The translations under genes were made by a program, and so were the position numbers. A stretch of 6,567 nt of DNA, from contig JAUVRS010000154.1 in NCBI GenBank assembly GCA_030597505.1, positions 1-6,567 on the forward strand, given 5' to 3'. This document shows positions 1-5,731 of this stretch, one piece after another. Position 1 is the stretch's first letter. Every line of letters begins with the position of its first letter. The notes below the pieces were generated by a model. That model saw nothing but the letters and a program-made list of their open reading frames with translations. It made no database searches and was not told where the DNA came from. The stretch is from Desulfobacteraceae bacterium (lineage in GTDB: Bacteria > Desulfobacterota > DSM-4660 > Desulfatiglandales > Desulfatiglandaceae).

Positions 1-1
1 A

Positions 2-1042
2 CTCCTAATGGATTTACCTGAAGACAGCCCCCTTAGGAAGCCCATAAAGACAATACAGGAGTCCGGGATGCGGGCTGCCGATGTGGTGGAAGACCTGCTG
101 ACCATAGCGAGAGGGGTAGCAACGGGAAAGGAAACCCTGAACCTCAACACCATTGTCACTGAATATTTGGAATCTCCTGAATACCAGAAATTGGACAAGA
201 CGCACTCATTTGTTAATTTCGAGACTGAACTGGACCCCGACCTTTTGAACATGAGCGGTTCCCCCACCCACATCAAAAAGACCTTGATGAATCTGGTTGT
301 TAACGCATCTGAGGCCATTGAGGGTACTGGCACAGTTACCATATCAAGTATGAACCGCTATCTGGATGAGCCCTTAAAGGGGTATGCAGGTATCCGCACC
401 GGCGAGTATGCCGTGCTGAGCGTCTCGGACGATGGTTCTGGTATAACTCCCAAAGACCTTGAGAAGATCTTTGAGCCATTCTATACAAAGAAGGTAATGG
501 GTAGAAGTGGTACAGGTCTGGGCTTGGCTGTTGTTTGGAACACGGTCCAGGACCATAAGGGATACATCAACGTAGAGAGCAGTGAGAAGGGAACGGTCTT
601 TGAGCTCTACTTTCCGGTGACCAGGAAGGAAGTTTCTGACGAGAAGGAAAAGACCCCTTTTGAAAATTATCTCGGACATGGAGAGAAGATCCTGGTGGTT
701 GACGATGAGGAGAGGCAAAGGGAGATCGCATGTGGGATGTTGACCAAGCTTGGGTACAATCCTGAAGCGGTTTCAAGTGGTGAAGAGGCCATTGAATATA
801 TCAAGGAAAACACCGTAGACCTGATTGTCCTTGACATGGTCATGCCCAAAGGGATCAACGGGCGCGAGACTTACCAGCAGATCATAAAGATTCGTCCCGG
901 CCAAAAGGCTGTCATCGCAAGCGGGTATGCCAAAACAAAAGAGGTAGATATTGCTCAAGAATTAGGAGCAGGCAAATACATAAAAAAGCCTTACACACTG
1001 GAAAAGATAGGGGTTGCTGTTAAGAAAGAATTGGAAAAATAG
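2..1042 (+). CDS. Hybrid sensor histidine kinase, C-terminal part (partial at left edge)
   Basis: A cytoplasmic signalling kinase portion that would autophosphorylate on His and pass the phosphate to its own receiver. The frame is open to the left edge, so the true start and the H-box His are outside the window. Counting from the Met at base 8, residues 1-40 match the second helix of a HisKA dimerisation domain. The HATPase_c domain follows: N-box around N95 and N99 (LMNLVVNASEAIEG), G1 box DDGSG at 141-145, F-box IFEPFYTKK at 154-162, G2 box with GTGLGLAVV at 168-176. A CheY-like receiver occupies about 226-344, with acidic pair D232/D233, phospho-acceptor D276 (VLDMVMP), S305 and K327 (KKP). 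All key catalytic residues visible here are intact. The Met at base 8 lacks a ribosome binding site and sits inside a helix, so it is not the start. The N-terminal sensor type cannot be told from this window. Confidence in the family is high. Confidence 0.95.
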   Translation, partial: LLMDLPEDSPLRKPIKTIQESGMRAADVVEDLLTIARGVATGKETLNLNTIVTEYLESPEYQKLDKTHSFVNFETELDPDLLNMSGSPTHIKKTLMNLVVNASEAIEGTGTVTISSMNRYLDEPLKGYAGIRTGEYAVLSVSDDGSGITPKDLEKIFEPFYTKKVMGRSGTGLGLAVVWNTVQDHKGYINVESSEKGTVFELYFPVTRKEVSDEKEKTPFENYLGHGEKILVVDDEERQREIACGMLTKLGYNPEAVSSGEEAIEYIKENTVDLIVLDMVMPKGINGRETYQQIIKIRPGQKAVIASGYAKTKEVDIAQELGAGKYIKKPYTLEKIGVAVKKELEK

Positions 1043-1393
1043 GCAATTTCTGACCTCCATCTCAATGCTGACTTACCTAGATTAATATTGAATCCACATT
1101 TTACCAAGATTAGTTTGTATGCGAACCAATTTATGTGAAAGAGAACGTTATTTCGATGTTGGCTCGTTTAAGGTTCAAGCGGCTCCAGAATCGTGCCCGC
1201 GGTTGCAATCAGGTTCGCATCATTCCCTGCCCTTTGTACCGCTCGTCTGATGGCGGAACGGTCCACATTCGGTCGACGGACTCCCTCGCTTCCGGAGATC
1301 GGCAACTCCCCAGTGGCAATTCAGCCGACGCAAAAAAGCTGCGTGACTGATTGGTTGCGTTAGTTGCCAAAAAGTTGACATTATATGCATTAA
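1043..1393. other. Gene-free stretch, GC-rich block of unknown origin
   Basis: No convincing gene is seen. Bases 1171-1350 are about 59% GC by hand count, against about 28% in 1381-1560. On the minus strand a 50-codon open stretch runs from 1320 to a stop at 1168-1170. Its translation is plausibly protein-like (contains VDRSAIRRAVQRAG) but has no ATG start and no family I recognise. It could be a gene remnant or chance. No clear terminator is seen after the kinase gene. Confidence 0.4.
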
Positions 1394-1403
1394 ATGTTAG
1401 AAT
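1375..1403 (+). promoter_or_regulatory. Candidate sigma-70-type promoter
   Basis: TTGACA at 1375-1380 is a perfect -35 consensus. It is followed after exactly 17 bases by TAGAAT at 1398-1403, a 5/6 match to TATAAT. It lies at the junction between GC-rich and AT-rich DNA. The -10 element lies inside the first codons of the PIN-like fragment, so it is not positioned to express that reading frame from its first ATG. It may be a fortuitous match in AT-rich DNA or a relic. Confidence 0.3.
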
Positions 1404-1588
1404 TATCCATAAATTGGGATCAAATTATTGAGTTCCAATTCAAATGTTTGAAAAACGGTTTAAATGGAATTGGCATTCCTGATCTAATAGTTGCCCAAAA
1501 CGCAAAACAAAATCACTGTAAAATTTATTCACTTGATAGCCATTTTAAACTCATGAAAGACATCCTTAGACTCCAACTGACGGGTTAA
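1394..1588 (+). pseudogene. PIN-domain (VapC-like) toxin, C-terminal fragment
   Basis: The 64-residue reading frame resembles the C-terminal half of PIN-domain ribonucleases of VapC-type toxin-antitoxin systems. The diagnostic part is the IPDLIVAQNAKQN stretch (residues about 28-40), which carries a conserved acidic residue of the PIN active site, followed by the IYSLDSHFKLM segment with the C-terminal Asp and the final hydrophobic strand. Full PIN toxins are about 130 residues; the N-terminal half with the first catalytic Asp is missing. A stop codon (TAA, 1391-1393) lies directly before the first ATG, and no ribosome binding site precedes it. No antitoxin gene is visible next to it. The fragment is strongly AT-rich compared with its surroundings, which suggests acquisition by transfer and later truncation. 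It is unlikely to be active as it stands. Confidence 0.6.
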
Positions 1589-1709
1589 AAAGGCCTATGG
1601 TAAACCTCAGTCTTGTGGGGACAAGGGGACGTTGTTTGTTTGATGATAAGCAGGTGCGAAAGCGGCATTTGAAGCGCGTGCCCCGTCAAACCCGCATTGA
1701 TGCCTGCCT

Positions 1710-1858
1710 GTGCGTGTCCGCACGAAAACTAGGATTTTTTGTTCAGATCAAGGAAGACGATAATTTTAACTACAGGAATACGTTGAGTATTTCGAGGATT
1801 AAAATTTGAGTCTGACGCAGATATGGGCGAAAAAGACAGTTTTCGTACAGACACTAAC
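1710..1858. repeat. Long imperfect inverted repeat, possible decayed small mobile element
   Basis: Bases 1710-1730 match the reverse complement of 1838-1858 at 17 of 21 positions, sharing the perfect core CGAAAACT / AGTTTTCG. With a one-base gap the similarity continues inward (1732-1749 against 1820-1837, about 12 of 18). The arms are thus about 39-40 bases long and separated by about 70 bases. The left arm itself contains a tight hairpin, GTGCG-tgtc-CGCAC (1710-1723). The arrangement resembles a MITE-like or REP-like element, but no transposase is present, and no clear target-site duplication was seen. Confidence 0.45.
1828..1845 (+). other. Small stem-loop in the leader of the response regulator gene
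   Basis: CGAAAA (1828-1833) pairs with TTTTCG (1840-1845) around a 6-base loop. It is nested inside a weaker GTCTG (1810-1814) / CAGAC (1848-1852) pairing. It overlaps the right arm of the long inverted repeat, so the two structures would be mutually exclusive in RNA. Function unknown. Confidence 0.3.
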
Positions 1859-1865
1859 TATAGCC

Positions 1866-1883
1866 AGGGCCTGCGTATGCCCT
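1866..1883 (+). other. Stem-loop next to the response regulator ribosome binding site
   Basis: AGGGC (1866-1870) pairs with GCCCT (1879-1883) around an 8-base loop, ending one base before the AAGGAG ribosome binding site. It could influence translation or messenger stability, but a 5-bp stem may be chance. Confidence 0.3.
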
Positions 1884-1890
1884 AAGGAGA
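1884..1890 (+). promoter_or_regulatory. Ribosome binding site that fixes the response regulator start
   Basis: AAGGAGA lies 7 bases before the ATG at 1898. The in-frame ATG at 1919, seven codons later and closer to the receiver fold, has no such motif, so 1898 is preferred. Confidence 0.8.
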
Positions 1891-1897
1891 ATTTCAA

Positions 1898-2389
1898 ATG
1901 GATCCAGGAAAAGTAATAATGGGAAAAAGAATTCTTATTGTCGATGATGAGAAAGATATTCTTGATTTATTAACCGAGCTTCTTGAACTTGGTAAGATTG
2001 ATGTTGCCCAGTCCTTTGAGGAAGCCAAGGGTTTTATTGAACGTTATGAGTACGACATCGCAGTCTTGGATATCATGGGCGTAAAAGGCTTTGAGCTCCT
2101 TAAAATTGCAAATAAAAAGGGAATTCCAGCCCTCATGTTGACCGCTCATGCGCTAACCGAAGAAAGCCTTAAGAAATCCGCTGAAAATGGGGCCGCCTAT
2201 TATGTACCCAAAGATGAAATAAACAGGATTTCTACTTTTGTCGCAGATGTGTTAGAGGCAAAAGAAAAGAATAAAAACCCGTGGGTCAGGTGGTTCGATA
2301 GGCTGGGCACTTCCTTTGATGTTATATTTACAGGTCCGAACTGGAGAGAGGACGAAAAAGAATTCTGGGAAAAACAGATACGGGGGTAA
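1898..2389 (+). CDS. Stand-alone response regulator (CheY-like receiver with Trp-rich tail)
   Basis: A 163-residue cytoplasmic receiver protein, expected to be phosphorylated by a partner histidine kinase or phosphotransfer protein. The receiver fold covers residues about 9-120: acidic pair D16/D17 (IVDDE), phospho-acceptor D58 (VLDIMG), switch residue T82 (MLTAHA) and K105 (VPKDE). There is no DNA-binding or enzymatic output domain. Instead, residues 128-163 form a charged tail rich in aromatic residues (W129, W132, F133, F140, W149, W157), which may be a docking segment; this is inference. The loop after D58 reads DIMGVKG rather than the usual DxxMPxxxG, lacking the Pro. The start at 1898 is supported by AAGGAG. 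The hybrid kinase fragment upstream is about 850 bases away and has its own receiver, so it is not evidently the partner. A terminator follows at 2527. Confidence 0.9.
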   Translation: MDPGKVIMGKRILIVDDEKDILDLLTELLELGKIDVAQSFEEAKGFIERYEYDIAVLDIMGVKGFELLKIANKKGIPALMLTAHALTEESLKKSAENGAAYYVPKDEINRISTFVADVLEAKEKNKNPWVRWFDRLGTSFDVIFTGPNWREDEKEFWEKQIRG

Positions 2390-2451
2390 GGATTGTCATG
2401 TAAAAGCGGAGAGAACGGGATCAGGCCTTGACATGTGACAACATTCAATAG

Positions 2452-2461
2452 GGACCGGTCC
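2452..2461. repeat. 10-bp perfect palindrome
   Basis: GGACCGGTCC reads the same on both strands, in the gap between the response regulator and the terminator. It may be a protein binding site or chance. Confidence 0.25.
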
Positions 2462-2526
2462 TAACTGACGATTTTTCCAAGTATTTTTCAAGATCGATTT
2501 TTTGGTGTTTTTGCCAAAGTGTACTG

Positions 2527-2583
2527 GGGTCGCCCATCTTAGATAGTAATAATTAAGATGCGACCCTGCGCGGTTTTTCTTTT
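2527..2583 (+). terminator. Rho-independent-type terminator between convergent genes
   Basis: GGGTCG (2527-2532) plus CATCTTA (2535-2541) pair with TAAGATG (2554-2560) plus CGACCC (2561-2566). This gives a 13-bp stem with a 2-base bulge and a 12-base loop. A short GC spacer (2567-2573) and a T-rich run (2574-2583, TTTTTCTTTT) follow on the + strand. It would end transcripts of the response regulator at 1898. The stem would also form on the minus strand downstream of the amidase, but without a matching T-run. The spacer between stem and T-run is longer than usual. Confidence 0.6.
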
Positions 2584-2604
2584 ACCGGTGTTTGTTTGAT
2601 TGTT

Positions 2605-4023
2605 TCATGAGGCCATTGGCGGTCTTTGACGCCAAAAGCCCGTGGCCTGTTCAAAGGCCCAGGCCAACTGCAGCGCACCCCAATCGTCCTGGTGCCGCCC
2701 CACGATCTGGACACCCACCGGAAGACCTTCGGGTGTAAAGCCGCAGGGTACCGAGATTGCGGGGTGGCCGGTGACAGTGATGTAATAGCAGGATTTCATC
2801 CAGTCGAGATATGTGGCCATTTTCACCCCGTTGATCTCTTCAACGTGGCGCTGCTTTAGATCAAAGGGGGGCACCTGATTTACGGGGAGGATCAGAAATT
2901 CATAGGTTTCCATAAATTCTCGTACGCGGTGATACAGTTCCGTACGCTTGCGTTCCGCCCGCCCGATCTGCGGGCCGCTCAATTTTACACCCTCCTCGAT
3001 ATTCCAGATGGCGTCGTCTTTCATCTGATCCCGCGAGGTCTTCATCAGTTCGCCAAAGTTGACCTCGAGGCGCCAGGCCCTCCACACATTGAAGGCCTCA
3101 TCTGCGTCCGTGAAATCGGGCTCCCCATCCTCTATCACGCAACCCAGGGATTCAAAAACGTGCCGTTGTCCGTCAATGACCTCTGTCACACGGGGGTCCA
3201 TTGGCAGATCCCCAAAATCACGACTCCAGGCGATCCGCACCCCCTTGAAATCACGCTCCAGTGAGCGTCTAAACAGGCTTCCCTCTTCGGTGATGGCGAT
3301 GGGCGAACGCGGGTCGGGCCCCGCGATTGTACTTAACAGAAGCGCAGTATCCTCCACCGTACGGGCCATGGGACCCTGCACCACCAACGGAAACCAGCCC
3401 ACCAGGTTGGGCCATACCGGGACTCTTCCGGGAGAAGGACGAAAGCCCACCACATTGCAGAAGTTGGCTGGGTTTCGGAGTGAACCGCCCAGGTCACTGC
3501 CATCCGCGATGGGCAGCATTCCACAGGCCAAAGCCACAGCCGCCCCACCGCTGCTGCCGCCACAGGTCTTGGTGACATCATAGGGATTGCAGGTTTCCCC
3601 AAAGACCTCGTTGAAGGTTTGAGAACCGAGCCCAAACTCGGGGGTGTTGGTCTTACCGATGGTGATAGCCCCGGCCTGTTTCAGACGTTCCACGATGAGG
3701 GCGTCCTGCTCCGGCACAAAATCCTTAAAAATGGGGGATCCGAATGTGGTGCGGATGCCTTTGGTTAGGTGCAGGTCCTTGTGTGCTACCGGAAGCCCGT
3801 GTAGCGGCCCCACATCCTCTCCGCGGGCAAGCGCGTTGTCGGCAACAACGGCCTGATCCATGGCCTGCTCAGGCAAGAGCGTGACGATAGCGTTCACCTG
3901 CGGGTTGATACGCTCGATCTGGGCTAAATGAGCCTCCATTATTTCCCTGACGGAAAGGTCCCTGGCACGGATGCGGTGGGCTAACTCTACGGCCGTCAAA
4001 AAACAGATCTCCTGGTTAGACAT
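2605..4023 (-). CDS. Amidase-signature family hydrolase
   Basis: A 472-residue cytoplasmic amidase of the amidase-signature family (GatA, malonamidase and fatty acid amide hydrolase relatives), which hydrolyses carboxamide or amide bonds. The Ser-cisSer-Lys triad is complete: K82 (VAHKDL), cis-Ser S157 in the CGGSSGG glycine-serine motif (154-160), and nucleophile S181 in DLGGSLRNPA. The 24-residue spacing between the two serines is the family norm. The LHGLPVAHKD and FGSPIFKDF segments are also typical. The oxyanion-loop motif reads SDLGGS where many members have SDTGGS. There is no signal peptide. Length is full for a stand-alone amidase and no gatB or gatC neighbour is visible, so a role as glutamyl-tRNA amidotransferase subunit A is unlikely; the real substrate cannot be told. 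The start is supported by a purine-rich site read from the minus strand (GAGAGGGGG, complement of 4029-4037), 5 bases before the ATG. Confidence 0.93.
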   Translation of the reverse strand: MSNQEICFLTAVELAHRIRARDLSVREIMEAHLAQIERINPQVNAIVTLLPEQAMDQAVVADNALARGEDVGPLHGLPVAHKDLHLTKGIRTTFGSPIFKDFVPEQDALIVERLKQAGAITIGKTNTPEFGLGSQTFNEVFGETCNPYDVTKTCGGSSGGAAVALACGMLPIADGSDLGGSLRNPANFCNVVGFRPSPGRVPVWPNLVGWFPLVVQGPMARTVEDTALLLSTIAGPDPRSPIAITEEGSLFRRSLERDFKGVRIAWSRDFGDLPMDPRVTEVIDGQRHVFESLGCVIEDGEPDFTDADEAFNVWRAWRLEVNFGELMKTSRDQMKDDAIWNIEEGVKLSGPQIGRAERKRTELYHRVREFMETYEFLILPVNQVPPFDLKQRHVEEINGVKMATYLDWMKSCYYITVTGHPAISVPCGFTPEGLPVGVQIVGRHQDDWGALQLAWAFEQATGFWRQRPPMAS

Positions 4024-4072
4024 GATATCCCCCTCTCAAATATGGACAGGCCAGAGAACAACGGCCAAGCAG

Positions 4073-4107
4073 GTAAAGATCCGAGCCTGGAGGACCCGGA
4101 TCTTTAC
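4073..4107. repeat. 11-bp inverted repeat in the amidase upstream region
   Basis: GTAAAGATCCG (4073-4083) and its exact reverse complement CGGATCTTTAC (4097-4107) flank a 13-base spacer. The repeat lies 50-84 bases upstream of the amidase start codon. There is no following T-run on either strand, so it is more like an operator or a leader stem-loop than a terminator. Confidence 0.5.
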
Positions 4108-4170
4108 TGGTCGCTTCAAAATCAACTTGGTTTATGATACCTTTTATAACCGGTTCCTTGATAGTTTTAA

Positions 4171-4308
4171 ATATGCAATTTCACAATAAGTCCGGGCAAA
4201 ACCCCAACTATCGGCCACGCTGCTACGGCTGGTGTAGAGATCGCCGGAAAAAAACGGCCGAACCCCAAGGTGCCCGAATTTATTGAGAACTGTCATATTA
4301 TGGGTTGA
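4171..4308 (+). pseudogene. Possible C-terminal remnant of an unidentified protein
   Basis: An open frame from after the stop at 4168-4170 to the TGA at 4306-4308 reads as a plausible protein tail from about 4192 on (GHAATAGVEIAGKK, then PNPKVPEFIENCHIMG). It has no ATG, GTG or TTG in its first half and no ribosome binding site, so it cannot be an intact gene. I do not recognise the family. A chance open frame of 45 codons is a real alternative. Confidence 0.22.
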
Positions 4309-4421
4309 CTATCTGACATTCAAGAAAAATATCCAAAAGCGGCCGAACGAACTCTTTGGCGATAACGATGTAGACAACGCAATAGGTTATACGCTTGTAT
4401 TGAGAAGAGGCAATCCCTCGC

Positions 4422-4826
4422 ATGATCCCAGAAACTGTGGACAAAATAGAAAATCTGATCTCTGAAGTGACAGCCCTGCAGAGCGAATATGTGGTGCGGC
4501 TGTGTTTCAAGTGCAAAGCTCCCTGCTGCACCAGGGTCCATTATCTTTTTAGCGAGAAAGATATTCTCTTCCTCAGACTGTCGGGGCGAAAGCAAAGGTG
4601 GAGAAGGGAGGCAATGACCAAAAAAGGTTGCTGGTTTTTGGGTTCATCCGGGTGTAACCTTGATTCCAAATCCAGGCCCTTTATCTGCCATCGATACATC
4701 TGCTCTGATCTGGAAGAGGAGATAAAAAGGGGTGATCCCAGCGTTATGGATGTCCTGGAAGCAAAGTTCACGGAAATTGGTCATTTGCGGAGCCAGCTAT
4801 GGTCCGAGTACCTGGACGAAGCCTGA
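4422..4826 (+). CDS. YkgJ-type cysteine-cluster protein
   Basis: A 134-residue soluble protein with the eight-cysteine pattern of the YkgJ / CxxCxxxCC family, thought to bind zinc or an iron-sulfur cluster. The cysteines are C28, C31, C35 and C36 (CFKCKAPCC), C70 (GCWFL), C78 (GCNL), and C89 and C94 around the typical RPFICHRYIC segment. All expected ligands are present. The N-terminus (residues 1-27) is a short helix and the C-terminus (96-134) a charged helix. The molecular role of the family is not settled, so no function is assigned. The start at 4422 is the only usable one: the frame is closed by TGA at 4401-4403 with no alternative start between. The upstream GAAGAGG (4404-4410) is a weak, somewhat distant ribosome binding site (11 bases). 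Confidence 0.85.
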   Translation: MIPETVDKIENLISEVTALQSEYVVRLCFKCKAPCCTRVHYLFSEKDILFLRLSGRKQRWRREAMTKKGCWFLGSSGCNLDSKSRPFICHRYICSDLEEEIKRGDPSVMDVLEAKFTEIGHLRSQLWSEYLDEA

Positions 4827-4989
4827 CAAAGGGAAGGTTCTAAAGCGCCACCTGAAACATCCCGAAAAACTTAACCCAATGGCCTCAAGCCACCACATCG
4901 TAAAAAAACCCAACAAGGGCGGGGGCTGGCGTGCGATTCCTTTTTTCTTGACTCACAATCGGAATTTCTCCATAATTGCTATTAGAAGA

Positions 4990-5006
4990 ATTGATTTAGT
5001 ATCAAT
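4990..5006. repeat. AT-rich inverted repeat upstream of the UspA-like gene
   Basis: ATTGAT and ATCAAT flank a 5-base spacer about 135-150 bases upstream of the UspA-like start codon. Its dyad shape would suit a regulator binding site, but there is no independent support. Confidence 0.25.
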
Positions 5007-5068
5007 AATACCCTTTTGATTCTCAACCCGTTCGGGTAATTGCGCTTTCAAGACCGATAAATTCATGC

Positions 5069-5081
5069 GCCCCCACGGGGC
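5069..5081 (+). other. GC-rich hairpin in the UspA-like gene leader
   Basis: GCCCC and GGGGC can pair around a 3-base loop, about 58 bases upstream of the start codon. It lacks a T-run. It may stabilise the messenger; function unknown. Confidence 0.3.
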
Positions 5082-5139
5082 CTACCCTGGGAGCTTCCAA
5101 CATATGCTGTAACAACCTGAACAGAACAAGGAGCAAGAA

Positions 5140-5604
5140 ATGGTTGAGAAACGAGTACTTGTGCCCTTCAATTTCACCGATTACGATCAAAAGGCACTTG
5201 ACTACGTGATGCGGACGTTTGCGGGCCAAGACCGGGTTTTCATCACGCTGTTCCACGTGTACACCCCTCTTCCTGAACTGGACGGATATTCAAGCCCGTC
5301 TTTGGCCAGGCTCAAGACCACCGTTGCGTCCATGTGGGGGGAAGTGAGGGAAAAGGAGATGGACTTGAAACGCGTGAAAGAAGACCTGGTCGGAAATGAC
5401 TTTCATGAAAGTCAGATCGACTACCAGTCGAAGCCGGGGACAAAAAACATCGGTGCCGAGATTGTGGAGGCGGCACGAAACGGGAACTACGATACTGTCA
5501 TTATTTCACAGGAACCGAAAAAGGCCTCGCGTGCTTTCAGAAGAAAAGTCCATGACGCGCTCGTCTCAGAATTAGTGAACACGGAGATCGTCATTATCAC
5601 CTGA
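5140..5604 (+). CDS. Universal stress protein (UspA fold), non-ATP-binding type
   Basis: A 154-residue single-domain cytoplasmic protein with the UspA alpha/beta fold: first strand RVLVPFNFT (5-13), helix DQKALDYVM, second strand VFITLFHVY (33-41), long charged helix about 55-85, the IGAEIVEAARNGNYDTVIIS segment (104-123) and the final strand TEIVIIT. Length is normal for single-domain members. In ATP-binding members an Asp after the first strand and a GxxGx9G(S/T) loop hold the nucleotide. Here the first position is N11 and the loop region (124-146, QEPKKASRAFRRK onward) has no glycine at all. Nucleotide binding is therefore probably lost, placing it with the UspA-type non-binders; this is inference. 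An AAGGAG ribosome binding site (5128-5133) lies 6 bases before the ATG. The next genes in the same direction are the GAF sensor and the ECF sigma factor, consistent with a stress role. Confidence 0.88.
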   Translation: MVEKRVLVPFNFTDYDQKALDYVMRTFAGQDRVFITLFHVYTPLPELDGYSSPSLARLKTTVASMWGEVREKEMDLKRVKEDLVGNDFHESQIDYQSKPGTKNIGAEIVEAARNGNYDTVIISQEPKKASRAFRRKVHDALVSELVNTEIVIIT

Positions 5605-5640
5605 CCGTTGCGCCGACTTCAGGTTGCGCTCAAATCCTGA

Positions 5641-5683
5641 CCCTGCCTCCCGCCGGATGGGGTGGACCACGGAGGCGGCAGGG
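5641..5683 (+). other. GC-rich stem-loop between UspA-like and GAF genes
   Basis: CCCTGCCTCC (5641-5650) can pair with GGAGG (5671-5675) and CAGGG (5679-5683), with CGG bulged out on the right arm; the loop is 20 bases. It lies 37 bases after the UspA-like stop and about 50 before the GAF start. No T-run follows, so it is not a classic terminator. It could cap or stabilise the upstream message, or uncouple the two genes. Confidence 0.45.
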
Positions 5684-5718
5684 GATGAAACAAACTGGGG
5701 AAGGTCTTTCTATACCGT

Positions 5719-5725
5719 GAAGGAG
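5719..5725 (+). promoter_or_regulatory. Ribosome binding site that fixes the GAF gene start
   Basis: GAAGGAG lies 6 bases before the ATG at 5732. The reading frame stays open up to a TTG at 5624, but that start has no such site and the extra 36 codons span the GC-rich stem-loop and do not look like protein. Confidence 0.75.
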
Positions 5726-5731
5726 AAAGTT

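Larger units (their letters stand above)
1589..1897. other. Non-coding stretch with repeats before the response regulator
   Basis: A 70-codon open frame (1597-1809) is present but matches nothing I recognise, has no convincing ribosome binding site and overlaps an inverted repeat; I do not call it a gene. The stretch holds a tandem GGGGAC motif (1617-1622 and 1625-1630), the inverted repeat described separately, and small hairpins in the leader of the downstream gene. Confidence 0.4.
4024..4421. other. Intergenic region between divergent amidase and cysteine-cluster genes
   Basis: About 400 bases hold no intact gene. Seen here are the amidase ribosome binding site, an 11-bp inverted repeat, a possible protein remnant (4171-4308) and a 9-base direct repeat CGGCCGAAC at 4255-4263 and 4340-4348. 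Promoters for both divergent genes should lie here, but I could not pick convincing -35/-10 pairs. Confidence 0.5.
4827..5139. other. Intergenic region before the UspA-like gene
   Basis: Some 313 bases without a gene. Three small inverted repeats are seen: ATTGAT-ttagt-ATCAAT (4990-5006), ACCCG-tt-CGGGT (5026-5037) and GCCCC-cac-GGGGC (5069-5081). The AT-rich stretch around 4965-5015 is the likeliest promoter area for the UspA-like gene, but no pair of boxes is convincing. No strong terminator for the cysteine-cluster gene was found. Confidence 0.4.

Noticed and set aside
1135..1350. 71-codon open frame on the + strand
   Set aside because: No ribosome binding site, composition unlike protein (many Arg, Ser and Cys in no pattern), no recognisable family.
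1351..1372. Possible integron-type recombination core (GTTAGTT near 1359)
   Set aside because: Does not fit the GTTRRRY core consensus, and no paired inverse core or integrase is seen.
1597..1809. 70-codon open frame on the + strand
   Set aside because: No convincing start signal or family, and it runs through the left arm of the long inverted repeat.
3059..3583. 174-codon + strand open frame opposite the amidase
   Set aside because: Shadow of the amidase gene, whose catalytic motifs are intact on the minus strand.
4283..4465. 60-codon + strand open frame overlapping the start of the cysteine-cluster gene
   Set aside because: No ribosome binding site and no protein-like character; it overlaps the better supported gene.
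5624..5731. Upstream extension of the GAF gene to a TTG start
   Set aside because: No ribosome binding site, passes through a GC-rich stem-loop, and the translation is not protein-like; the ATG at 5732 has GAAGGAG.
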